Below, piece by piece: positions 56,923-64,000 of a DNA stretch of 64,000 bases. Position numbers and translations under genes: made by a program. Each line of letters opens with the position of its first letter. The first letter of the stretch is position 1. Source of the DNA: a virus; IMG/VR virus record IMGVR_UViG_3300003690_000055, positions 1 to 64,000 of that record; one strand, given 5' to 3'. The notes beneath the pieces were generated by a model. The model was not told where the DNA came from and did not search any database. It saw only the letters and a program-made list of their open reading frames with translations.

Positions 56923-57727
56923 TTACTGAAAGCTCCCGAATTAACTCCTGTGTCTTTAAAATCTTATCGAGATCTTGTTGTGCAAACTCTCGCTTACGAA
57001 AATCTTCAAGATAATCAGCAACACCACTAACCTTTTGCTCTATGAGAGGTTCCAACTCGACGTTTACCGCTTTACTAAGTAGGCCCTTAAGCCTTGATAA
57101 TTCTTCATTGAGGTAAAGCCGTAGTTCGAACCCATCATCAGCAAAACTTGTAATAAAATGATTTAATAATTCTTTCTGTTCTTGTAAAAGATTTCCATAC
57201 TTCTCATTAAATTTCTTAATAAATGAATTATAAGTTAAATTATCAAGCGATTTTAATGTGTCAGACTCTGAGAGTGACGATTTTTCACTCATTCTATCAA
57301 TTATAGACTGCTCAAATAAAACTCTTTTTTTAACAGCCGTTCTAGTATTAAAGATAGCATCAACAGAGGCTAGAGATTTAAAGTTTGGAACAAAATTACC
57401 CCAAACGTCTTTACCCAATCCTTTGTTAATGGCCGCTATAATACGAGACTGGGCATCAAAAATAGTATTTTCACTTAAAGCAGTATAGGCCGTCTTTGCT
57501 TCTTGTAATAATCTCTCAGCAACTTTCGACTGAATTTGCCTTGTCTCAAGCAAGATATTATAAAGTTCAAGTTCACGAGCAAGCGTTTCCCCCTTAGAAA
57601 AAAATTCTTTTAAGATTGTTACAGTTTTATCTTTTTTATCGGCATCCTTATCTATAATACCCTTTGTTAGCTCCTTTATAAGAGTCTCATAAATAAATGC
57701 TGTATTGCGTTTCTTATTATGTTTCAT
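56915..57727 (-). CDS. helical conserved protein downstream of portal
   Basis: Protein of 270 residues, almost fully helical and charged. The N-terminus KHNKKRNTAFIYETLIKELT is distinctive. Further coils are ETRQIQSKVAERLLQEAKTA and LNHFITSFADDGFELRLYLN. It overlaps the portal gene by 11 bases. The position in the portal-protease cluster suggests prohead core or scaffold work, but that is not shown. Confidence 0.68.
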   Translation of the reverse strand: MKHNKKRNTAFIYETLIKELTKGIIDKDADKKDKTVTILKEFFSKGETLARELELYNILLETRQIQSKVAERLLQEAKTAYTALSENTIFDAQSRIIAAINKGLGKDVWGNFVPNFKSLASVDAIFNTRTAVKKRVLFEQSIIDRMSEKSSLSESDTLKSLDNLTYNSFIKKFNEKYGNLLQEQKELLNHFITSFADDGFELRLYLNEELSRLKGLLSKAVNVELEPLIEQKVSGVADYLEDFRKREFAQQDLDKILKTQELIRELSVND

Positions 57728-59681
57728 CTTTTTCAGCCTCTTTTTTCTCCATCTGTTCTACAAGTCGACGAACTCTCACGGTATTTTCAAACAATCTTGA
57801 TTCGCTCTTATTATAAGTAGATTCGTTTTGTTCTTTTAGATATATCAAAGACTTGAAGTCTATTTTGCCCAGACCCAAATCTTGCACCTGGGCGCCCGGC
57901 GGTTTGCGGACACGATTAGTACTTAGAGTTGGTGCTTCTGGCTTATAAGAGTTTTTAATTGCTTTACTTGTACCAGCGCGTTTTCGGCCGTCGCCGCCTC
58001 GGCGGGCGACAGTTTGGTACGAACTCTTTTTATAATGTTTAACATCGGCGTCGATCTCACTCAAGTCCTCACGTCTTCCCGGGGCCGTAAGAAGCGCCGA
58101 TTCTTCCCCTCCGAGTTCTTCACCGCCGAGCTCACCCTCCAGGCCGCCCAGCTCACCGCCAAGGTCACCCTCCAGGTCGCCAAGCTCACCGCCGAGCTCA
58201 CCCCCGAGATCTTCGGCGGCGCCTTCCTCAGCAACACCCTCAAGAGCTTGCTGATACTTGCGATCATAAAAAGACTCGCGCTGGTTGCGAAGAAACTCAT
58301 CATCGGAAAGACCGAGAATATTAGTGGCAACCCAATGCTTACTATATGTGCCTTCCGGGATGGCGTTTGCAGTATCAAACTTGGTACGCATATATTCTAG
58401 CTGCTGCAATTCAGCGAGACGAGATGGGTTGTTTAAAGATAATTTAAAACTAATTAAATCCTCACCACGGAAGCCTAGCGTATAAAGATGAACAATAGAA
58501 ATTTTTTCTAATTCAGAAACAAGAGATCGTTGTAGTCTCTGAATTGTTCTCGAAAACCGAATGTCTTTTTGAGCAAGGGTTGTTTTGTCTTCATCGGCTC
58601 CCTCAAGATTTGTAAGATATGATTGAGGAATCTTAATTGCAGAAAACAACTTGTCTCTTAAATATTTAACATCCTCGATATCATCAAGAGATTTGGCGCC
58701 CGGGAGCGAAGTAATATCAGATCCTATTCCACCCCGCATTGGAATAAAATAATCCTCTTCCAAAGAAAGGGGATTATATCGAAGATCGACCCGTCCAGTT
58801 GCAGAATCAACCAACGAATTACGTTTCATCTCTGTTTTAACTTTTTCCATATATTGAGCAACATCTTGAGGGGGAATGTTGCCCACATCAATTTTAAAGA
58901 CGCGTCGTTCCGGTGCTCGGACCACACGATAAGCAATCATCGCATCTTCTAATAATGTAAGCTGACGCCAAATTCGGCGGCAAGGATCTAGTACAGATGT
59001 TCCATACGGAGCGTGGCGATCGTTTCCAAGAATACGAAGATGAGCAACCTGCCAATTTTCAAAAGTCATACCAGCACCATTCCATTGAAATTGTACAAAA
59101 TTGGGGTTGGTGGGATCTTGGCCCTCGAGCCTTTCAACCTCATTATTCGGCAGGCCCACTACTGATGTAATACCTATCCTTTCATCAATATCTAAGTATA
59201 AAAAGAAATCGCCATATTTACACATTGAGCGAGCCCACCCGAACGCATTAAATTCTATATTTAAAACATCATAAAACAAAGAATTAAGAATTGTTTTGAT
59301 TTCGTGATTCATACAATCAATCTTCAGTAATTTATCATATTCATCCGATGTTGTCATTTCATCGGCATAAATATCTATAGCCGACGCAATCTCTGGCATA
59401 TATTCCATCTGTTCAAAGTCAACATAACGCTCTGCACGATTTTGATTCCTAAACGCAGCTGATGTAAACAAGTTATAATTCTGCGACATGTTATTGTCGG
59501 CTCTTTTAAACTCTTGACCACTTAAAGATCTAAACCGATAACGATATTTATCTAAATCACCTCGTCGTTCCTGCCGGCCGGCCTGAGCGCGGTAGTTTAT
59601 AATTGGACCAGATAAGAGTCTTGTTAACCTCTTAAACAGAGGCGCTACTGGGTTTCTTGGGTTTTTCTCGTTCTTAGCCAT
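57717..59681 (-). CDS. portal protein (gp20-like)
   Basis: Protein of 654 residues with T4 gp20 features: DFEQMEYMPEIASAIDIYAD, LTLLEDAMIAYRVVRAPERR, VFKIDVGNIPPQDVAQYMEK, SLPGAKSLDDIEDVKYLRDK and LFSAIKIPQSYL. The C-terminal ~150 residues include an Asp/Glu/Gly/Leu repeat region (GGELGGELGDLEGDLGGEL) with tandem repeats in the DNA near 58105-58200. The portal dodecamer is the DNA channel where terminase and neck bind. Confidence 0.92.
   Translation of the reverse strand: MAKNEKNPRNPVAPLFKRLTRLLSGPIINYRAQAGRQERRGDLDKYRYRFRSLSGQEFKRADNNMSQNYNLFTSAAFRNQNRAERYVDFEQMEYMPEIASAIDIYADEMTTSDEYDKLLKIDCMNHEIKTILNSLFYDVLNIEFNAFGWARSMCKYGDFFLYLDIDERIGITSVVGLPNNEVERLEGQDPTNPNFVQFQWNGAGMTFENWQVAHLRILGNDRHAPYGTSVLDPCRRIWRQLTLLEDAMIAYRVVRAPERRVFKIDVGNIPPQDVAQYMEKVKTEMKRNSLVDSATGRVDLRYNPLSLEEDYFIPMRGGIGSDITSLPGAKSLDDIEDVKYLRDKLFSAIKIPQSYLTNLEGADEDKTTLAQKDIRFSRTIQRLQRSLVSELEKISIVHLYTLGFRGEDLISFKLSLNNPSRLAELQQLEYMRTKFDTANAIPEGTYSKHWVATNILGLSDDEFLRNQRESFYDRKYQQALEGVAEEGAAEDLGGELGGELGDLEGDLGGELGGLEGELGGEELGGEESALLTAPGRREDLSEIDADVKHYKKSSYQTVARRGGDGRKRAGTSKAIKNSYKPEAPTLSTNRVRKPPGAQVQDLGLGKIDFKSLIYLKEQNESTYNKSESRLFENTVRVRRLVEQMEKKEAEKDET
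58105..58200 (-). repeat. short tandem GELGG-type repeats within the portal gene
   Basis: In-frame repeats of about 5-7 codons (Gly-Glu-Leu-Gly-Gly / Asp-Leu-Glu-Gly). They give an acidic flexible stretch in the portal C-terminal region and a long spurious plus-strand ORF. Confidence 0.65.
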
Positions 59682-59684
59682 TAT

Positions 59685-61271
59685 TTATCCCTTAATGAGT
59701 CCGAGATATTGTTCGTTGAACTCGGCTCCCTCCAATGTTCGTTGATTTTCTTTTGTCATCTTGTGTCCACTCATTCCTGGAATTGTTGTTGAGATACTCG
59801 TTTTTGACGTAGAAATAGAAGATATAAATTGTTTACTATATTCCACATTTTTTTGGCTCTCCACGATTACCATATCTCTCACCCAGCACCCAATAGCGAA
59901 CGACATAACCAAATCATCATTATAGCTTCTCATCGCTTCCGGTCTTCCATTATGCCAAATAAACGTTTTCATTTCAGAAAGTAAGCGATTTGAGTTAATC
60001 TTAATTAGTTTGTTTCTCATAAACTCTTCCATCTTCGCAACAATCAAAGGTCGCGTTTTAGAAGAGGTTGTAAACCCCGGAAGTACATTTGATTGCCATT
60101 GTGCCGTAACCGGATCAACATAGAGATGATCTCCTTTGGTTGAGTGATACAAGTTATGATACCCCTTATCAAGTAATTTTTTAAGTACTGCATAACCTAT
60201 GTTGTTGTTTTCTATGACCAACATTGGATTTCCATACTCGCCGGCAACGTTATGTAAAATATCTGCGAAATCATCGGGCGTCGGTTTTCCAACATATTCG
60301 GCAATTACTTCCATTGTCTCTAGTTCAAATATATGAAAGGCGCTATTGTCTTTACCGTCACCTCTCGCAACGTCTGCCACTATAAGATAGGGCTTTCCGG
60401 GATCATACCTTTTCCATATCCAATAGTTTCTATCAAATCCTGTTCGATATTCCGGAGCCACAGTTCGGTCTAAATACCATTGAATATCGTCGGGATGAAT
60501 AACTGTCTCACCAGATACATTAAAGTTGCACTCCAACTCTTGAGCTATCTGGCGCTTAGACATATTCTTGGTTTCTTTATCAAACCATTTTTTATCTCTG
60601 TCTGGATGAACATCCCACAATAAGGTGGTCATATAAAAATCATTTGTGCCTGCTTCGGCTTCCACACAACTTTGGTGAAACCAATTTCCCACACCATTTG
60701 GGGTCGAGAGAGCAATACAACGGCCGCCAGTTGATAGTGTAGGATAAAGGGCAGTCCACAATTCGGACAGTTTCTCAACGTGTGCGGCCTCATCAACAAC
60801 CAATAGCGATAGTGCTTCAGAACGGCCCGCATCAGATGAAGTTGAAGAGCCTTTTATTTGTGATCCATTTGAAAGCTCAAAAGAGGTTCTGTTATCAATG
60901 GTAATTTCTGAAATTCTCATCCAATCCGGGAGATGCTTGATAATTGCTTTTACTTTTTTTACAAGATTTGTTGCTGTTTGTAGCTTGGTGGCGACAATAA
61001 GAATGTTCTTATCGCGGTGGAAAAGCATTAGCCAACTAATGTAAGCTGCGGTGATAGTGGAGATACCGAGTTGGCGTGCTTTAAGAATTATATTGAAACG
61101 ATAATCGTTAAAATCTTTAAGCAATTCTTCTTGATAATCATATGCTTTAAAGGGAATTAGTCCTCTTTGGGGATGGGAGATACGACAATAATTTGTAGTA
61201 AAATAGGCTGGATCTTTCCCGGCCTTGACGATCTCTTTTAATATCTCTTGCTTAGTGAGAGCATTGCCCAT
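59685..61271 (-). CDS. terminase large subunit (gp17-like)
   Basis: Protein of 528 residues. The ATPase domain has Walker A ARQLGIST at about 65-72 (in place of the T4 SRQLGKTT), coupling and Walker B LSLLVVDEAAHVE, and CIALSTPNGVGNWF. The nuclease domain shows LIVADVARGDGKD, MLVIENNNIGYAV and SYNDDLVMSFAIG with the acidic residues of an RNase-H fold. It packages DNA through the portal encoded directly downstream. The small subunit is not identified with certainty; small ORFs upstream are candidates. Confidence 0.94.
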   Translation of the reverse strand: MGNALTKQEILKEIVKAGKDPAYFTTNYCRISHPQRGLIPFKAYDYQEELLKDFNDYRFNIILKARQLGISTITAAYISWLMLFHRDKNILIVATKLQTATNLVKKVKAIIKHLPDWMRISEITIDNRTSFELSNGSQIKGSSTSSDAGRSEALSLLVVDEAAHVEKLSELWTALYPTLSTGGRCIALSTPNGVGNWFHQSCVEAEAGTNDFYMTTLLWDVHPDRDKKWFDKETKNMSKRQIAQELECNFNVSGETVIHPDDIQWYLDRTVAPEYRTGFDRNYWIWKRYDPGKPYLIVADVARGDGKDNSAFHIFELETMEVIAEYVGKPTPDDFADILHNVAGEYGNPMLVIENNNIGYAVLKKLLDKGYHNLYHSTKGDHLYVDPVTAQWQSNVLPGFTTSSKTRPLIVAKMEEFMRNKLIKINSNRLLSEMKTFIWHNGRPEAMRSYNDDLVMSFAIGCWVRDMVIVESQKNVEYSKQFISSISTSKTSISTTIPGMSGHKMTKENQRTLEGAEFNEQYLGLIKG

Positions 61272-61279
61272 AACATTTG

Positions 61280-61828
61280 CTACTTACCTTTACGCGTATC
61301 GTTCTTGGGGCGCTTATTCTTGGGTCCGAGGGCGAGCCAGTCTTTGATGGCATCTTTAAGTCGGTCCTCCTCTGAGCCTTTATTCACATCGATAACGTCA
61401 GTGAGGCCGCCGATGCGGTAATCACAATGCGCCTGGCAATCGGTACGGTAATTAGAAATCCTCTGTACCAAAATGTGATGATCTCCTTCTTTGGTTAAAG
61501 TTAGGGTATTACCCGTTATATTCTTATATTCTTTCTTTAAAAATTTTACAATTTCTTTTAGCTGCCGAATGATATCGTCCTCAAAACCTTTGTCCTGGAC
61601 TTCTTTAATCCGTATCTCGGCTTGATACTTTACCCTTAAAATGGGACCATGGAACGTAACACCAAAACCATCCATTACGCGACGATCATTGATCAGGTGT
61701 CCCTCTTCGCGGCGGAGGCCTACTTTGTGGGCTTTGCCGTCTGCCTGTGTGGACTCGTCATGCGCACCATCATATGCATTGGCAGCTGCCTGACTAATTC
61801 CTTGAATGATTTCATATACTGTAGCCAT
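61280..61828 (-). CDS. conserved hypothetical protein upstream of terminase
   Basis: About 182 residues from ATG 61828, which has AAGGAAAATTAAT before it and follows the upstream stop as TAATATG. MATVYEIIQGISQAAANAYD is followed by VMDGFGVTFHGPILRVKYQA and a Lys-rich helical part; QAHCDYRIGGLTDVIDVN lies near the end. Its place directly before the terminase large gene would suit a small terminase subunit, but no helix-turn-helix is evident. Confidence 0.65.
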   Translation of the reverse strand: MATVYEIIQGISQAAANAYDGAHDESTQADGKAHKVGLRREEGHLINDRRVMDGFGVTFHGPILRVKYQAEIRIKEVQDKGFEDDIIRQLKEIVKFLKKEYKNITGNTLTLTKEGDHHILVQRISNYRTDCQAHCDYRIGGLTDVIDVNKGSEEDRLKDAIKDWLALGPKNKRPKNDTRKGK

Positions 61829-61829
61829 A

Positions 61830-62216
61830 TTAATTTTCCTTATTCGGTCTCCAACCGGTTGTCCATCTCTCTTCTCTCCCGTCAATCCATTGTATATAGC
61901 ATCCGAAGCAAGCTCCAAACTTGTTCATATACAAATCATCACGCGGATGAAAAGAATAAATAGAGCAAATAGGACACGTCCTATTATGGTCTCTAGTAAG
62001 TAGTTTTTTGTTTATTAAAAATCCGTCTTGTTCTACTTTGTCTTGAGTTTCGGTTAATTTGGCAAACTTTTGTTGCTCTTCTTGAGATTGCACAATGTAT
62101 TCTTGTTCTTTACCTTCGCTCCAAAAACGTTTTGGATTGTTAATAGCCTCTTCGCCATACTTTTGTGAAATGGCTTTTTCTAATTTAGCTATATAATCCT
62201 GGTCTTCGTTTTTCAT
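61830..62216 (-). CDS. zinc-site hypothetical protein near terminase
   Basis: Protein of 128 residues. A helical N-terminus is followed by RTCPICSIYSFHPRDDLYMN and ACFGCYIQWIDGREERWTTG, with two Cys pairs that likely bind zinc. It is coupled to both neighbouring genes (4-base overlap upstream). Similar small proteins accompany terminase genes in other marine T4-like phages as I recall; function unknown. Confidence 0.65.
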   Translation of the reverse strand: MKNEDQDYIAKLEKAISQKYGEEAINNPKRFWSEGKEQEYIVQSQEEQQKFAKLTETQDKVEQDGFLINKKLLTRDHNRTCPICSIYSFHPRDDLYMNKFGACFGCYIQWIDGREERWTTGWRPNKEN

Positions 62217-62497
62217 TCTTTCTCTTGAATCTGTTGTTCCATAAGCCCTTCTCTTTCGGATCGATTTTTATAATCGGATTGCGCAAAATGAGATCTAAGA
62301 ATTCCATCTATGGTTGCAGGAATTGTTTCTACAGCTGGATCATCCAAAAGTCTTTGCTGTTCTTTCTTCACCACTCTTCCTATACATTTGCCCACTTTTG
62401 CCCGAACAGCGTCTTCAACCCACTGTTGTGGATCCAACACCGTATCAACAAATGCCTCCCATTCTAAATCTGTTATTTCAACTGATAATTTTTTCAT
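62213..62497 (-). CDS. small helical hypothetical protein
   Basis: Protein of 94 residues: KKLSVEITDLEWEAFVDTVL, VEDAVRAKVGKCIGRVVKKE, then a Glu/Gln-rich tail. Probably all helical. It overlaps the next gene by ATGA-type contact (62213-62216). Function unknown; by place it belongs to the packaging cluster. Confidence 0.6.
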   Translation of the reverse strand: MKKLSVEITDLEWEAFVDTVLDPQQWVEDAVRAKVGKCIGRVVKKEQQRLLDDPAVETIPATIDGILRSHFAQSDYKNRSEREGLMEQQIQEKE

Positions 62498-62506
62498 ACT
62501 TTTCCC

Positions 62507-63952
62507 CTATCCTAGCATCCACCCCATTAATGTTACATAGCCAGTATTACCGGTTTCTGTATTTGCAGTACCTGATCTAATATATACTTGAACATAGGCT
62601 GTATCACTAGCTTCCATATCGGCAATAACACTTTGGTGATATGTGAAATAAGATACTACACCATCCTCCGCAACATCTTGAAGACTCCCAAAATAAGTTC
62701 TATTAGAAGTAATTATTTTACTCCACGTATATTGGGTACCAGCCTGATCGATGCCGTCGATGCGTGCGCTAAATGTTAGCAGATATTTACCATCTATAGG
62801 TGCTGTAAAAGTTCCATTGGTCGTATTGAAATCGCCTTGAGTATCGAATACTTCAGATAAACTTCCGCTAAGGGTCACCCATATATTAGATTCAAGAGTT
62901 TGGTTTCCCCCAGAGTAAGCCGAGAAAGCCGGTTGGTCATCGAGCGCAAGCACCGAAGCACTCATCACACCATCTGATTCAATTGACATTCTTTCGATAA
63001 GTGTTGTGCCTCCATCAGCACACGTCCAGAATCGCAGTGCTCCGGGTCTCGAAGACCCATCAGTCCAAGTGCCGGTGCCCACTTCTCCGGTTATCATTGC
63101 AGCCGAATAATAAGTTCCATCATCGGTTTCGGTTGCATCGAAAATAACTTCGCCCAAGCTTTCACCAGCCTGGATAACCGCATCATCATATCTTTCAAAC
63201 CTAATTTCTCCGGCGGCGTTGGCGGTGCCATTCTTGCTCTCAAGTTTTAATTGTGGAAGATTGTTGCCAGTGGGGATAAGCGTAGTAGTAGCTGCTTGGA
63301 TTGTTACGGTATCGGTGTAAGCGTCCCCGAGAGTGGTATTTCCATCAACCGTCAAGGCTCCCGCTACATCCAAGGTCGAACCATCCCACGTCAGGTTGGC
63401 GTCTCCTTCGACGGAATTACTATCGGTGAAGATGGCAATCTCATTATCAGTGCCGTTTGTTCCATCCACCAACGTAGTTCCCCACACACGAGAATCAATT
63501 TCATCATGTTTAAGAACTCCTGAACCATCAATAACAATAACACTGTTATCAGTACCAGCAACAATTCCGTTAATAGTGACTGTATCGCCAGACGCATCAC
63601 CAAGAGTAGTACTCCCACTTACTCCAAGAGACCCAGTAATTCCGACTGGGCCAGTTTCGAGAGAGGCATTGAGAGCTAGCTTATTAGTAGATGCATTGAA
63701 AGAAATATTTGCATTTCCGGCGAGACCCGTAGACCCATCGGTTTGAAAGCCTTCGGTAAATACTATATTGTACGCAATATTACCAGCTGAACTTGTAACA
63801 TCTACGTGATCGGCGAGAATATTTGTAAGATTCTCCCCATCGCCATAAAAAGCAGACGCGGATATATTAGAAGACGCTGATAGGTCTGTAACGTTATTTT
63901 CAACAAAATTTAAAAGGGCACCGCGGTCCCTAAAAACTATATCTTCACTCAC
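62507..63952 (-). CDS. fibre-like protein with C1q-like C-terminal domain
   Basis: Protein of 481 residues from GTG 63952, which overlaps the upstream stop (GTGA). The N-terminus contains NISASAFYGDGENLTNI, the same module seen in the fibres at 49241 and 50694. The shaft has repeated TLGDASGDTVTINGIV / TLGDAYTDTVTIQAAT units. The C-terminus (PIDGKYLLTFSARIDG, then QSVIADMEASDTAYVQVYIR) resembles C1q/TNF-like trimeric heads. Likely a receptor-binding or head fibre. Confidence 0.75.
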   Translation of the reverse strand: MSEDIVFRDRGALLNFVENNVTDLSASSNISASAFYGDGENLTNILADHVDVTSSAGNIAYNIVFTEGFQTDGSTGLAGNANISFNASTNKLALNASLETGPVGITGSLGVSGSTTLGDASGDTVTINGIVAGTDNSVIVIDGSGVLKHDEIDSRVWGTTLVDGTNGTDNEIAIFTDSNSVEGDANLTWDGSTLDVAGALTVDGNTTLGDAYTDTVTIQAATTTLIPTGNNLPQLKLESKNGTANAAGEIRFERYDDAVIQAGESLGEVIFDATETDDGTYYSAAMITGEVGTGTWTDGSSRPGALRFWTCADGGTTLIERMSIESDGVMSASVLALDDQPAFSAYSGGNQTLESNIWVTLSGSLSEVFDTQGDFNTTNGTFTAPIDGKYLLTFSARIDGIDQAGTQYTWSKIITSNRTYFGSLQDVAEDGVVSYFTYHQSVIADMEASDTAYVQVYIRSGTANTETGNTGYVTLMGWMLG

Positions 63953-63999
63953 TTTTTACAATCTCCGTCGATATAGCGAATATCCCCAGAGATGCGAGT
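63949..63999 (-). CDS. C-terminal end of a structural protein (starts outside the window)
   Basis: Only the last 16 codons are in view: TRISGDIRYIDGDCKK, then TGA overlapping the next GTG start. The wording is typical of phage fibre or virion proteins. The rest lies beyond 64000. Confidence 0.5.
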   Translation of the reverse strand, partial: TRISGDIRYIDGDCKK

Positions 64000-64000
64000 G

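Noticed and set aside
1-64000. tRNA genes, lysis genes (holin, endolysin), integrase, insertion sequences
   Set aside because: I looked for cloverleaf-like regions and typical signatures and found none that I could support; only the YkuD-like protein touches on cell wall functions.

Overview
The window is a large piece of an uncultured, probably marine, tailed-phage genome with a T4-type contractile-tail virion. All genes I can support lie on the minus strand, so transcription runs from 64000 towards 1. The replication machinery is not T4-like. It has a bacterial-type DNA polymerase III alpha (DnaE), a short family-A polymerase without proofreading domain, a DnaB-like helicase, a RecA-like recombinase, a 5'-3' exonuclease and a gp32-like ssDNA-binding protein. 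Strong Shine-Dalgarno sites, TTGAC/TATAAT-type promoters and an IscU very close to the proteobacterial protein suggest a proteobacterial host. This is an inference.

Region by region, in coordinate order. 1-2135: a split gene of possible nuclease fold, a ClpP-like protease and a membrane protein. 2221-10453: an acidic possible internal head protein, a sigma-region-4-like protein and an RHH-like protein, then a purine module (IMPDH/GMP reductase family, PurA, dUTPase), two DNA methyltransferases and a candidate restriction nuclease with an unknown partner. 10457-21112: DnaE, a nucleotidyltransferase-like protein, a GroES-like protein, IscU, IscA, class II ribonucleotide reductase, helicase and exonuclease. 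21176-27097: acidic proteins, RecA, a histone-H1-like protein, ssDNA-binding protein, a tubulin/FtsZ-like protein, a MazG-like pyrophosphohydrolase and PolA. 27140-44215: baseplate, tape measure, tail chaperone, tube, sheath and neck genes. 44306-47177: major capsid protein and scaffold. 47265-53792: fibres and small virion proteins. 53834-61271: ribosomal protein bS21, prohead protease, portal and terminase. 61280-64000: small conserved genes and another fibre-like protein.

Two promoter classes divide the genome. Sigma70-type sites (TTGAC-N17-TATAAT-like) precede early or metabolic genes at 2183, 10225, 15370, 20141 and 21143. A different heptamer, CTATTTA, lies a short distance upstream of eight genes, mostly encoding virion proteins. 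At 44248 and 49161 an intrinsic terminator sits directly against such a heptamer, and at 38921 a hairpin without a U-run does. This outlines late transcription units such as scaffold plus capsid, neck genes, sheath, and tube plus chaperone.

Five genes show a reading-frame break, and several also seem to have lost internal residues: the left-edge gene, the GroES-like gene, recA, the acidic protein ending near 21409, and possibly the pair at 14735-15363. These may be assembly errors or real. A sixth break, at a T7 run in the gp26-like gene, fits a programmed frameshift of the tail-chaperone type. All annotation is from reading the sequence; no database search was run.
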